64,000 nt of DNA from Xanthostigma xanthostigma. Its lineage: Eukaryota > Arthropoda > Insecta > Raphidioptera > Raphidiidae. The notes under the pieces were generated by a model that saw nothing but the letters and a program-made list of their open reading frames with translations, made no database searches and was not told the origin of the DNA. The stretch lies in assembly GCA_963575645.1 (NCBI GenBank), contig OY754466.1:41076001-41140000 (forward strand), written 5' to 3'. Positions within the stretch are counted from its first letter, which is position 1, and every line of letters begins with the position of its first letter. Positions 9,983-21,122 of the stretch are shown here, in pieces. The position numbers and the translations under genes were made by a program.

Positions 9983-10639
9983 CCACAGTTATATTGAGAG
10001 TAGCATATTTACTGTTAAAAACAACAACTAAAAAGGTTGAGTCTTACAAACAATGAAATAGTAATTGAATGTTCAAATAAGACTTTTCTTGTATTTATAT
10101 CTGTTCATGTCAGACTAGTAGCTGTTAGGGCAACAGAAATCTTCAACGTTTATTCAAACAAAAGAATAAAGATGTAAACAAATACCAGCTTCCACAAACA
10201 AGAGAGATCTCAACTTTGGCGAACAAATTGAATTACTGTATTCTGTGTATTCTTCCGTACGGTATCACTTATGTCCAGGCAAATAGAAAAATCACCTTTA
10301 TATACTCAGATTGCGCTTTTTGTTCGTACAACTTATAATACAGGGGTGTCAAACCGGCGGCCCGCGGGCCTCTGTCATTCCATGGAATAAAACAGTTACA
10401 ACTAAATAATAAAACATTTGATTTTTAAATTGTTAATTAAAAGCGTTAGGGGCATTTATAAATGTAAGTTTTTTTAAACTGTTTTTCACACCGTTTTTTT
10501 ACTACTTTAGAAGTGGGTGATTTATTGCTTGTTATTAATTAAGAAGTTCCTATGATCACCTCCATCATACATCTTCTAGTCGCAATATGTTACCAAATGA
10601 CTCACTAACGGGTCCAAACTCGATGGACTTATTATTTTT
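9983..10639. other. Intronic stretch with one hAT-end-like word
   Basis: At 10343 the sequence CAGGGGTGTCAAACCGGCGG resembles a widespread hAT terminus, but I find no matching second end. Nothing else is recognised. Confidence 0.35.
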
Positions 10640-10908
10640 TATATTAAAAAAAACCGTTGTGCCCGACTAACTAAAAAGATATTTAATTAAAAAGATTACA
10701 TATCTTTCTAATTAGTCGGGCACAACGGTTTTTTTTTGTTTTCAATAATTTATTAAGGTTTTAACTTTAATTTAAATAGTTTTTTTTTTAATTTCCAATG
10801 ACTAGTTTTGGAGAAATCAATGAAAACATAATCATCCATCTACCGAAATATTAAAAAAATCAAGCTTTTTATTTAAAGTTGCCTTGGTGCTCGTACTACC
10901 TTAAAGTC
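10640..10908. mobile_element. Truncated TTAA-type palindromic element
   Basis: An inverted repeat centred near 10690 (ACCGTTGTGCCCGACTA / TAGTCGGGCACAACGGT) is followed by a right arm that matches the complete element at 33885-34424 through to the terminus CTCGTACTACCTTAAA. The outer left arm is missing, so this copy is left-truncated. Confidence 0.6.
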
Positions 10909-11534
10909 ATTCTTTCGTACTTTTTCAAATCGAAATTGAGCATTAAAACAATTTTCTCGCATTTTTTACGCATACAAATATTTATCTCTTAAACTAATGA
11001 TGGCACCGTAAACCTTCTTTTTACTGTACGATCATATCGATGGTAAAAAAACCAAAGGTTACTTTTAACTTGATCGCCGATATCTCAGCGATAAATAGTC
11101 GCATAACAAACAAAAAAATAGCAAATTGAGGCTTGAACACCAGGTATTCATAAAGCTTGGAAACACTTTTTTTCGAAACTGAAGGAAAAGATTTAAAACA
11201 ACAAAAAATTTTCAAAACTAGAAATTTTAAACTCCAAAATGCTATTTTTTCCTGATACTTTATAAAATTCCCTGATATTTCTAGGTTGAATTAAATTCGT
11301 TGATAATTCCAGGTTTTCCAAATCTGTGGCCACCCTGTAATATTGTTAGCCATTGAGAAGTCTCTAATCTCTACGACCACCTCCTATACCTTCATCATCA
11401 TACTTGCTCAATGGTACCATATTACCATATTGTCACCAGAAGTTTGCAAAGTTTCAAATCGATACAACAATTAGAAGTGAGTGAACAGTGAGCTGTAAGA
11501 CGTTAACATTGTTGGGAAGTTACAGACAAAACCA
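10909..11534. other. Intronic stretch with no recognised feature
   Basis: AT-rich sequence without supported genes or clear termini. Confidence 0.3.
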
Positions 11535-11700
11535 GTAGCGGCGCATAAACATTTTAAATGGACGTTCTGCAGGATCAACCGGTGGTACCTCTTAACACGA
11601 GCTACGGTTGAGGGGGGAATTAAATTATGAACCACATCCATTTTTATGATGTTTTAATTAGTAACTTTTTTTCAAACACTGCTGACAACAAACCACATTA

Positions 11701-11865
11701 CAGTGAATTTCGGTTATAGCGACGATGAAGGGACCATATAATTCCGTCGCTATATCCGGAAGTCGCTATAGAGAAAGAAAAGTATACTTTAAAAGGAGAC
11801 TTAAGTGTTACGTTGCTAAACCGAAAAGTCGTTACAACCGACGTCGCTATAAATTAAATCCATTG
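11701..11865. mobile_element. 165-bp TA-flanked MITE, pogo/Tigger-like ends
   Basis: CAGTGAATTTCGGTTATAGCGACG on the left is mirrored, imperfectly, by CGACGTCGCTATAAATTAAATCCATTG on the right. TA dinucleotides lie at 11699-11700 and 11866-11867. The 'CAGTNNA...TATAGCGAC' layout is like the ends of pogo/Tigger MITEs. No ORF is present. Confidence 0.6.
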
Positions 11866-11876
11866 TATATGTTACC

Positions 11877-12624
11877 TATACCCGAATTCGGTTAATGACC
11901 GAAATAAATGCGCACACTAGTTTTGACTAACGAATGTTGCCCAAACCCGAAAACTTACATTTAAACGGGTATTGAGCGTTATAAAATGAGCAATACAAGT
12001 TTTGCGCATTTTCAGTTCAGTTCAGTTCAGTTCTAGTTCTGTCTATTTCTGAACGGACAATACTTGTTCTGCTTGTTTCATTTAATCAACGTCAGAATCC
12101 GAATAAAAGTAGGGTTATGTTCTTGTTTACCTATTGAATTATTCTTCTGAATGTTATAATTAATATAATGGTGCGGGATATTCAGTGTAATAATTAAGTA
12201 AAAATGCAAGGTAAATTCGAGTCTCAACTAGTTTGGCTATTGGAGGCTTCTGAAACATAATTTTATGACGAAACATAATTACCTTACTACACTAAGTGAG
12301 GTTAAGAAAGCAAATTTGTTGAAAGCTGAATTAAAACCTCTGTCTACTAAACAATACAGAAGAATAAATCACTTTGATATAATAAGTATCGTTGATGTGG
12401 AAAAGTTAATTAAAAAACGCAAAGAAGATTCCGATGCCATACTAGTATTGTCCGTTGAGAAATGGACGGAATTAGTTTTGTCCAATTGAAAATGCGCAAA
12501 ACTAGTATTGCTAATTTTATAACACTCAATTCCCGTTTAAATGTAAGATTTCGGGTTTGGGCAACATTCGTTGGTCAAAACTAGTTTGCGCATTTATTTC
12601 GGTCATTGACCGAATTCGGGTATA
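11877..12624. mobile_element. 748-bp palindromic-ended element with a captured or relict integrase-like ORF
   Basis: The inverted arms are about 120 bp (TATACCCGAATTCGG... / ...CCGAATTCGGGTATA), with internal shared words ACTAGTTTTG and ATGTTGCCCAAACCCGAAA. The arms include four tandem TTCAG units at 12011-12032. Between the arms is an ORF region (12204-12486). The insertion sits inside the dispersed repeat 11535-12780. I see no clear target duplication. Confidence 0.65.
12204..12486 (+). pseudogene. KRBA2-like / GIN-integrase N-terminal fragment, frameshifted
   Basis: Two open pieces lie in different frames: 12204-12260 (18 residues, ends TAA) and 12265-12489 (74 residues). The second has the spacing of the N-terminal region of KRBA2-like integrase proteins that are repeated in many arthropods: a leucine-rich helix, then a Tyr-Arg-Arg-Ile...HFDI motif and a VEKLI motif. 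The zinc-binding HHCC and the integrase core are absent. At 74 residues it is a small part of a protein normally several hundred residues long. Its location inside a palindromic element suggests an internally deleted transposon or a captured piece. The family assignment is from memory of the motif pattern and is moderate at best. Confidence 0.4.
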
Positions 12625-13118
12625 GACCGTACAATATACAGTGTAAAACTGATACACTACTGCTATAAGCCGTGTGTCGTGTATCATGTTTGAGTATGTA
12701 CCGTCAAAGGAATCTATAGTTAAGTAGCGTTCGCTTACTTTCGATCTGAAAAGCATTGTCCAAGAGAAGAAAACGCTTGTTTTGCTTATGCGCGACTAAC
12801 ATTTTTCGTCACTGGCATGCAATTATAAACTTTCGTAATCAGAAACAAGTGTCAAACACGTAGTTATTACAAAAAAATAATATTATTCAATCCAACATAT
12901 ATTTACAGTATGCAGTAATCATTTTCGAAATTGATCTCGTGCCCAGAAACGGTTGTTCGAGTTGATGTAAAATAATATAACGCATTTATTGCTAGTTAAC
13001 ACGAACCAAACGTCCTTTGAATTAATTGAATTCATTAATTCCACTCTGCGAGTTTATATCTTATCTATATAAATTATGAATAGTAAATTTTGCTTTTGTA
13101 TTTTCTAACGTAAAGTAT

Positions 13119-15094
13119 TAGACCAGTCATTCTATTTTGAACGTAATGTTAATTTTTTGTAACCGTTATACAGCAAACCAAAATATGTAAAAAATCGGAA
13201 ATTTTCCGTAGAATTCAATGCTGTATTTTTAAAACAACTGACAGTGATGGGTCTTACCGAAAATTGGGACCAAAGTTGGTCAAAAACTGTTTTTTGCGTT
13301 TTTAAAAAAAAATATTCTTTGTATTGAGAAAAGTTTAATACAAAAGTTATAGAAATAATTATTACGGATCGATCTGGCTTGGTCCGATGTTAAAAAATTC
13401 GAAAATGGAGTGGCAATTATTAAAAAACCGTTAAAAATCGCTGTTTTTTGAAACGCTTGTATCTCTTTGGAAAAAAATAATCTTTAAGCGATACTTGGTG
13501 AAAGTGTAGCCCTTTGCAATCCAAACAAAAGCGTTTTTTAAAATTTGAAAAATAATGAAAAGTTTTTGCAAAAAACGATTTTTTCGAAAAAAAAGCATTT
13601 TTTTAATATGCTAATAACTCATAAACCCGTAAGTTTTTATAAACGTTTTGGGGCTTAAAATTTTCTTTAATAGTTTCCGTAATGTTTGCAATTACTGCGC
13701 GCCTTTTTAATTGATCGGTAATGTGCGAAAAATCGGTCGAAAAATCGGTATTTTTTTTTCAATAAAAACAAAAAATTAAATACCTTCAAAAATTGAAATT
13801 TTCTTTAACCATCATTATTGCCATTTAATAGCTAGTATTTTTCTGTGAATTAAAAAAAAAAAAATCAACCCTCCGACTTTCTGGAGCCGAAATATATTTT
13901 TTTTTAATTCCTGTGGCGCCATTTTACAATATTAAGGGCTGAAATTTACATGAGTTACAGTTAAATACTTACAGATTAAATAAAAAATTACCAGATCCAA
14001 ATCGGTCATCACTGAACACTGCAAAGCTAGTTACATGAGCTGATCAGCACCGTGGCATTAGCACTATAGGTGGAGTGGATGAAAACAAACTCCCACTGAC
14101 TTTCTCTTAATCATAATGCTTGTGTTTTTATCAGTTTTTCGTTTTTCTCATCCACTCCACCTATAGTGCTAATGTTCTCATGCCACGGTGCTGATCAGCT
14201 CATGTAACTAACTTTGCAGTGCTCAGTGATGACCGATTTGGATCTGGTAATTTTTTATTTAATCTGTAAGTATTAAACTGTAACTCATGTAAATTTCAGC
14301 CCTTAATATTGTAAAATGGCGCCGCAGGAATTAAAAAAAAAAAATATTTCGGCTCCAGAAAGTCGGAGGGTTGATTTTTTTTTTTTTAATTCACAGAAAA
14401 ATACCAGCTATTAAATGGCAATAATGACGATTGTAGAAAATTTGAATTTTTGAAGGTATTTAATTTTTTGTTTTTATTGAAAAAAAAATACCGATTTTTC
14501 GACCGATTTTTCGCACATTACCGATCAATTAAAAAGGCGCGCAGTAATTGCAAACATTACGGAAACTATTAAAGAAAATTTCAAGCCCCAAAACGTTTAT
14601 AAAAACTTACGGGTTTATGAGTTATTGGCATTTTAAAAAAATGCTTTTTTTTCGAAAAAATCGTTTTTTGCAAAAACTTTTCATTAGTTTTCAAATTTTA
14701 AAAAACGCTTTTGTTTGGATTGCACCAAGTATCGCTTAAAGATTATTTTTTTCCAAAGAGATACAAGCGTTTCAAAAAACAGCGATTTTTAACGGTTTTT
14801 TAATAATTGCCACTCCATTTTCGAATTTTTTAACATCGGACCAAGCCAGATCGATCCGTAATAATTATTTCTATAACTTTTGTATTAAACTTTTCTCAAT
14901 CCAAAGAATATTTTTTTTTAAAAACGCAAAAAACAGTTTTTGACCAACTTTGGTCCCAATTTTCGGTAAGACCCATCACTGTCAGTTGTTTTAAAAATAC
15001 AGCATTGAATTCTACGGAAAATTTCCGATTTTTTACATATTTTGGTTTGCTGTATAACGGTAAACAGCTGAAACATTTAAAATGACCGGTCTAT
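13119..15094. mobile_element. 2-kb foldback element, arms of about 900 bp
   Basis: The outermost ends read TAGACCAGTCATT at 13119 and AATGACCGGTCTA at 15094. From 13162 (ACCGTTATACAGCAAACC) to about 14080 the sequence is repeated inverted from about 14145 to 15061, with only scattered differences. The loop is about 60 bp around 14085-14145. Recognisable matched words are TCAACCCTCCGACTTTCTGG / CCAGAAAGTCGGAGGGTTGA and CTGATCAGCACCGTGGCAT / ATGCCACGGTGCTGATCAG. No transposase-like ORF is visible. The arms' similarity implies recent formation or ongoing gene conversion. Confidence 0.85.
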
Positions 15095-15754
15095 ATACGC
15101 CCCATAAGAAATCGAGATGCACATTTATTTTATTATCATTTTACAATTCCAAACCACAAGTGGGGAATGGTAGGTACTAATTTAGATCAAAATTCACTTT
15201 TCAAAAATTTTACAATATTTTTTAGTCCCCCGAATCCAAAAAACATATTTTTGGAAAAAAACTCTTTGCGTCTGTTAGTCTGTGAGCACGATACAGATCA
15301 AACGGATGAGCGGATTAAAACCAAATTTTGGGGGGATGTTTGACATGCAAATATGAAGAGCCCTACTGTTTTTGGGGAAACTCGGCGCATGCGTAGAAGA
15401 GATATATGGTGTAACGGTGTTTTTTTTTATATAACAAAGGTATACTTTTCATGACGGCTTATTATTCTATTTATTTTTTCAAGAAAGTTGGTTTAAATTT
15501 TTTTTTTCTAAACTTTATAGTTTCGGAAATATTTTCAAAATAAAAAAAACGAGCTGTTTTTTTTTTTGTTCTGTAGATCTGTCGGAAGGAAATTAGTTTA
15601 GCATGCTTTGATTAATTTTTACATGACGTGGAACATATTATGTAGTTAACCATGGGAACGAATAGCAAATAACGTATTTAATACTAGCAATTACCCGCGT
15701 CACCTCACACGATATCAGAAATTTTATTTTCTTTATTATAATCAAATGCCAACA
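15095..15754. repeat. Dispersed repeat segment (AGCACGATACNGRTCAA) and unassigned DNA
   Basis: The section 15285-15410 matches 51570-51620 plus 51884-51960: shared words are AGCACGATAC, 'ccaaattttgggnggatgttt', 'tttttggg' and CGGCGCATGCG. It is the uninterrupted copy of a repeat into which a SINE inserted at 51627. The remainder is T-rich and unrecognised. Confidence 0.55.
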
Positions 15755-15757
15755 TTT

Positions 15758-15835
15758 TTGAAGTTGGAATGGTCCCGTAGCCCAATTGGCTGGAATTTTT
15801 GAAGTTGGAATGGTCCTGTCGCCCAATTGGCTGGA
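15758..15835. repeat. Two-copy direct repeat (TTTTTGAAGTTGGAATGGTCC)
   Basis: A unit of about 42 bp (TTTTTGAAGTTGGAATGGTC ... CCCAATTGGCTGGA) is present twice in tandem. A similar unit occurs once, inverted, at about 54198-54240. It is likely a piece of a dispersed element. Confidence 0.6.
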
Positions 15836-16648
15836 TTTTTTTTTAAGTGAAACTTTTATTCTATCGCCCCGAATTTTTCTGGCCGTCTGTTGCATGTCGC
15901 ATTACAGGCGGCCGCGGAGTAGGGGTAAAGTGAAAGGCGCTCGGAATAGGCGCGCGGTAGAGCAGCCAAGGCCAATATGGCGGCGCCCATGGTTAGCATC
16001 AGCTGACCGTGTAGTATGTATAACACATAGTCAGTCTGTCATGCGGGCAAGTGCTGTACAGTGTTTACATGTTTTTATTCGTGTATTCATGTGAATATTG
16101 TTGTTTATAATTAATCGTGACGGATAAGTGTCTACAATCCAATAAAAGTTTCACTTGCGTCGTGGTTTCTTAAAAACACACAACTGTTTTTTATTTAGGC
16201 AGCTTTTTCACTTGTTATGGTGTTTTACCGTATTGTATTGTGTGCTAGATTTTGTTCTTGACTTCTCGTGTCCAAATTTTTGAAACCATACAAATAAATT
16301 AATCGATCTGTCTATACAAATAACGCACCGCAACTTTATTCAATTAAATTGTAATGTTCAACGACCCATTCGACGGTCAAATAAAACAGTCACAGTAAAG
16401 CGAATATTACAATTTATTTGGGGCATATAGCTGAGCTCTACGAAACGGCACTCATAGATAGTATTTGTGTTCTGTTTTCATCCACAGAGTAAATAAAGTC
16501 GTTACGCTTTTCGCAGACCGTTCTTCTATTGGTCTCAGAGTTACGATCAAGAAAATATATTGCCAAGACAAAAATACAATACCTCTTTTTCTTGCAAGAC
16601 CATTCCGTCAATTCTATTTTTAATTCAATATATTTGCACAGCCACCGA
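15836..16648. other. Intronic stretch with a local GC-rich patch
   Basis: At 15905-16005 GC content rises sharply (GGCGGCCGCGGAG, GGCGCGCGG, ATGGCGGCGCCCATGG). A 102-residue ORF crosses it but has no recognised domain or splice borders. The patch could be a hAT-like end or a regulatory island; I cannot decide. Confidence 0.3.
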
Positions 16649-16960
16649 TCCAGTGGCGGCGCGTGAACATTCTAAACGGATGTTCAACCGAAAATACCTC
16701 CTAAAACACGGGCTAGGAATGAGGGGGGAGGGGGTAATTAAATTATGAATCACACCCGTGTTTATGAACTTTTTCAAACACCGTTGATAACAAACTACAA
16801 TATACACTGTAATACTTGTCACTACTGCCATAAGCCGTGTGTCGTGTATCATGCATGTGTATTGTGTATGTAGGTACCAGCGAATCAAAACCGTGTTGAC
16901 GGTGAACATTTCTAGCACATGACAGTGATAGATGCTTATTTGTACTAGTGTGCTGACGGT
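16649..16960 (+). repeat. Dispersed CAGTGGCGGCGC element, uninterrupted copy
   Basis: Starting at CAGTGGCGGCGCGTGAACAT, it matches 11535 onward and, after the position of the two insertions there, 12630-12720 (CTGCCATAAGCCGTGTGTCG). It lacks the TGCAGGATC block seen in the copies at 9926 and 11563. No second terminus is recognised. Confidence 0.6.
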
Positions 16961-17792
16961 AAATGCAGCTCAAACCCAATTTAAATAACACGCCATAAGT
17001 TTTTTTTAATCAAATGTTTAATTTTTTTAATGTGTTATAATAAGTTTTTAAGCATCCAAAAAAGCACCTGAGCATTTTTCTCCCTCAAGAAATCCCCACG
17101 AAATTTTTTTGTCCGTAGTTTTGGGGGAAAATCTCTACGTTGGCTGCACTGTATTATTACAATGTGATATTAGAAAAATTACAATTCAAATAATATATCA
17201 CTTTTGGAACTCGAACCCAAATCTTCCACTATCGCGGCGGCTGAATTATCATTTATTGTACAGTGACGCATCTAAACAATCAGCTTTCTCATGATAAAGC
17301 ATTTGTGCAACAGTATTCCACATTCTCCGAGAGCTAATTTTTTTTATTAGGCATCATTAAAATATGAACTAAACCGAGAATTAAGTCGAAAAGTGTGAAT
17401 AAGAAAAATTTCAGCTTTGATTCATTTAGATGCGTCCGACAACAGCGCAAATGAAAACGTAAAAAGTTAGTTTTTTTATTCAGATAAGCATTCGTGTCAT
17501 TAATAACGTGGTAGTTACGCATCGGATGATAAAGAGCTTTTCAATTCGGTATTTTATGCATGCGGAACATAGGTACTCTAAATCGTCCGAGTTGCTTCTG
17601 AAACACGAAACACCCTGTATATTATATAATATAGATGGAAAAGTCTTAGCTTCATAACATTTTTGCTGATACTTTAACTGAATCATAATATCATGTTATT
17701 CTTAAGTCCTCATCAATTAGTACAACTTTGTGGTGTACAGACGGGTTTATATGGTGGAAGAACGGATATGTAAAAAAAAAACAAACTTTAAT
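16961..17792. other. Intronic stretch with no recognised gene
   Basis: Only unsupported short ORFs are present. 'ACACCCTGTATA' at 17608 looks like a lone mariner-type terminus. Confidence 0.3.
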
Positions 17793-17796
17793 ATAT

Positions 17797-18178
17797 CGTC
17801 GTTGGTTCTGTTATACCTCTAATGTGCAAAAAGTAAAATTTGCAGGAAAATCCAAAAAATGGTTATTTCAGCAATGGATGGTAAGAACTAGCAATTTCAG
17901 AGGTATATTACTAATTCATACTTATCACTATAGTACATGTTTAGTTAAGACGAAGTATTTTCTTAAAAAATATTTAACGTTAATTTCGGATTTATTGGCA
18001 CATGGGAGGAATTATTTGATACAACTTTTCACATAAGAGTTATTTCCCCTTGTTGGTTACTGTAAAATTAATTTAAAGGTATTACTAGTGTATAGAGCTC
18101 CGTTTCCTGAATCTTTTCAACTAAAAAACGTAAAATCTGCCAACTATGCACATAAGAGCTATTACAGAACCAACGACG
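17797..18178. mobile_element. 382-bp MITE, copy 1, ATAT-flanked
   Basis: The termini CGTCGTTGGTTCTGTTATACC and GAGCTATTACAGAACCAACGACG are inverted, with ATAT on both sides (17793-17796 and 18179-18182). A second full-length copy in the same orientation at 47690-48069 matches closely throughout and is also ATAT-flanked. Both carry the same non-coding interior, including GGCACATGGGAGRAATTATT. The superfamily is not clear. Confidence 0.8.
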
Positions 18179-18182
18179 ATAT

Positions 18183-18629
18183 TTTGCTTTTTTAATACAT
18201 GTTTCGAAGTGGGAAAAAACTATCTCAAATACAAATATACACTGTTTAAAAAAAAATACTGTTTCAATCGATCAATTATTTTTCGAACCGGTTACAGGAT
18301 AAATTAAAAATTCTACTATGCTTCTCTTATAGAGAAAATAAGTGTGGTCACAATCTAAGAACATTGTCAAACGCTTTCTGTAACGCAGCATTAATTTTAT
18401 TCGCTTAATCTCTAAGTAGTTGTATTCTCCTCTTATGCACTATCGGATTAAAATATAATTATTGTAAATACCTTTGGATGTGTGCTGCTCTGATATCATT
18501 ATAACGGCATGCACACTTTAGAACTTGATAATGATATCTCAACTAGATTACATTTTAATACGCTTCTGTTAGGTGCATTTTGTTATTGTTGGCTGCATTA
18601 AAAAGTTTTAAGGTAACTCTATATATATA
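18183..18629. other. Intronic stretch with no recognised feature
   Basis: Nothing supported is seen. Confidence 0.3.
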
Positions 18630-19488
18630 CAGCGTGTCCACGGAAGTTCTTTACAAATGAATTTTTTTTTAATTAATTATTGGAGCAAAAATTTTTTTCT
18701 GTCGAAAAGTTCTGCTTCGTCCAAAACCTCTAAAACACCAAAGAAAATTTTTTTTCGGCCTAAAGTTATACGAGGGAAATCAAAAAGTTTTATTTTACTA
18801 AAAACAAAAATTATCTGTGATATTCAAGATTTTCGCCCGTAGTAGGCCTGGAAAACAAAAGAATAGCACGTATTAAATGTCAAGTAATTGAAAATAAAAT
18901 GCCTGTAAAATTAAGTTTACAAGAAAAAATTAATTGTACAGACAAGCTGCATTGGAAGATATTCTGCAAACCCTTGCCCAGCCAGATCACCCGATTTGAC
19001 ACCCCTAGATTATTTCCTCTGGGGCTATCTAAAGAAAATGGTGTACTCTAAAAGACCTTTTAAGATATTGATCAATTGGAAAGGATTATCACCGAAAAAA
19101 TCCATAAAATTCTTTCTACAATGATTCAAAATTCAGTGACGGATTTTGGAAGGAGAACCGTTCTTTGCATGGAGAGAGATGGATGATATGTTGAATTCTG
19201 ATTTATAATTTTGAATAAATAATTACTTAGAAGTTATAGTTATGTTATTATTTTGAATTAAATTTGATTATGTAGTTAATTTTTCGAAAATCTTGAATAT
19301 CACAGATAATTTTTATTTTTAGTCAAATAAAACTTTTTGATTTCCATCGTATAACTTTAGGCCGAAAAAAATGTTCTTTGGTGTTTTAGAGGTTTTGGAC
19401 GAAGCAGAACTTTTCCACAGAAAAAAATTTTTACTTCAATAATTAACAAAAAAAAATCCATTTGTAAAGAACTTCCGTGGACACGCTG
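18630..19488 (+). mobile_element. Mariner-like element with about 210-bp inverted ends and a decayed transposase
   Basis: The ends CAGCGTGTCCACGGAAGTTC and GAACTTCCGTGGACACGCTG match perfectly and are bordered by TA. The inverted similarity continues for about 210 bp (for example AGTTCTGCTTCGTCCAAAAC / its complement near 19400). The interior of about 430 bp includes a transposase remnant. The overall length is well below the 1.3 kb of intact mariners. Confidence 0.8.
18930..19190 (+). pseudogene. Mariner-type transposase C-terminal remnant
   Basis: From 18975 the frame reads Cys-Pro-Ala-Arg-Ser-Pro-Asp-Leu-Thr-Pro-Leu-Asp-Tyr-Phe-Leu-Trp-Gly-Tyr-Leu-Lys. The RSPDLTPLD(Y/F)FLWG signature contains the last catalytic Asp of DDD-type mariner transposases. 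The frame is lost near 19060 and nearby stretches resume in other frames. Sequence for the first catalytic residues is missing, so it is inactive. Confidence 0.75.
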
Positions 19489-20705
19489 TATATACACGTA
19501 TCATACGAGGTATTCTGGAACGGTATCCTTGTAACATATATTTTTATGCAAACAACAAATATTGTTTGCATATTTTATATAACCCAATTCTTTTATTTTT
19601 GCATAATATCACTTATACAACGCACACTGTCAAATAAATCGAGTTGGACGAAGAAAAAATTCCGAGTATAAAAACAACATAAAATGACATTCTGAACGGT
19701 CGAAAAAATATTGTGTAGATATAATAGATATAGATCTTTTACGGGACTCTGTTTAACGTTGCTTTGCAGAAAACTGTCAAAAACCATGTTTACCTATGTC
19801 TAATAAAAATTTGTAATGATGTTCTTGGAAACATGAAAAAAACTAGATTTCCAACTTTTCAAAAACAACTTCAAAGATTATTTTAATAGGTGCAGTGTAT
19901 TATAGTCACTAAAAAATTTTTTCAAGTTGTACGTTTTTTAACGTGTTTTACATCTTAGAGCAGTATTTTCTAAATTCTTCAAAATCACAAACTCCCCAAA
20001 ATTAGTCACTAATATACTGGAAAACTCCATGAAAAGTTTCGTATCAAAAATAAAAAATAAACCGTCTGAGATTTTTTTACATTTTTGTTTAGTTCAACTG
20101 AATTATACGATCCAAAAGGCACCAACAATTATTTTGTTGCTTTTTCTTAGTGTCGATGCGACTGAATCGCACAATCGCGATACAAGAAGTTGCATAAAAA
20201 CGAATAATAACACGGACGAAGCCACAGGTAAACTCTAATACAGAGTATAAAGTCGAATAGCTTAATTAAGAATTGATGAGCGTTACAAAAATAGGCCAGT
20301 AAAATAACGAATTCGAAAGTTAGAAAAACTCGGAACGGGTAAGGAGACAATTTTTGTTGCCCGATTTTTAAAAATCAATAAAAAATAGAAAAATTCAAAT
20401 AACTGATAATTTTTCTCATTTTTAAATGTTGGGTGTTTTTCGACATTTTCTTAGCCGTGGAATATTGCAACGTCTCTACTTTAAATTTTTTTTAATAATT
20501 CTTGTGAATAGGTGGAGAATTATTTTTAAAGACTTTTTCGCGAATCATTATCTCTTTTACAAATACTGTCAATAAAAAATATCGCTAGTTCTAACTGTTC
20601 TAGAGATACAAGCAAAAAACTGATGAAACACAGTTTTTTAACTCTTTTTTAACAAGTTCCAGTCATTTCACGAAGGTGCAATTTTGACACATTGTGTATC
20701 ATCTA
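19489..20705. other. Intronic stretch with no recognised gene
   Basis: AT-rich sequence; several 60-70 residue ORFs appear random. No termini or RNA motifs are identified. Confidence 0.35.
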
Positions 20706-21122
20706 AGTATATAAATAAAATTCTCGAGTCACAATCTTGGCCGCGCTAATCTCCGAAACCACTGATCGAATTTTAATGAAATTTTGTAAATGTGTCTTGC
20801 TTGGTGCAACTTATGCTATAGGGTAGTTTTTATTAACCATTTTGTTAAAAAATACGGTATTTTCTCAAAAACTATTTTAGTATCATGTAACGACATCTGA
20901 TAAAATTTACTCAAAGCTATTGATTCAGAAGCAAACAAAAAAAAAACTGTTTTAGTATGAAGTAGCGACGCCGGTTAGAATTCGCTCACAGCTATTAGTT
21001 CAGAAGCAAATCTGGTAGAATTTGCTCAAAGCTGTTAGTTCAGACGCCGGGCCGTAAACGAAATACATTTTGCAGAATTATAATATCTATCGCACCCGGG
21101 TGAAACCGGGACGGACCGCTAG
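20706..21122 (+). mobile_element. Helitron-like element, 'CTCGAGTCACAATCTTGG' family
   Basis: The 5' part (ATAAAATTCTCGAGTCACAA, 'gctaatctccgaaaccactg') and the 3' end CGCACCCGGGTGAAACCGGG...GCTAG|T are shared with 29912-30315, 48375-48975, 55715-56029 and 62827-63203 (minus). The terminal CCCGGT-type hairpin followed by CTAG and a T is typical of Helitron 3' ends. No protein is encoded. Confidence 0.7.

Larger units (their letters stand above)
11535..12780 (+). repeat. Dispersed CAGTRGCGGCGC element, interrupted by two insertions
   Basis: Sequence from 11535 to 11698 matches 16649-16800 (shared words include GCGGCGC, 'gaggggggaattaaattatgaa' and 'caaacactgctgacaacaaac'). The match then resumes at about 12630 and runs to about 12720 (CTGCTATAAGCCGTGTGTCG). 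The gap holds a 165-bp TA-flanked MITE (11701-11865) and the 748-bp palindromic element 11877-12624. The copy at 16649 has neither, so it serves as the uninterrupted form. Confidence 0.6.

Noticed and set aside
10343..10395. Complete hAT element starting CAGGGGTGTCAAACC
   Set aside because: A second terminus could not be found nearby, so only a lone end word is noted.
15786..16094. 102-residue ORF across the GC-rich patch
   Set aside because: The 5' half is repeat sequence (15758 unit) and there is no recognisable domain.
16187..16330. Possible promoter or first exon of another gene after the GC-rich patch
   Set aside because: No TATA/Inr arrangement with an ORF or splice donor could be supported.
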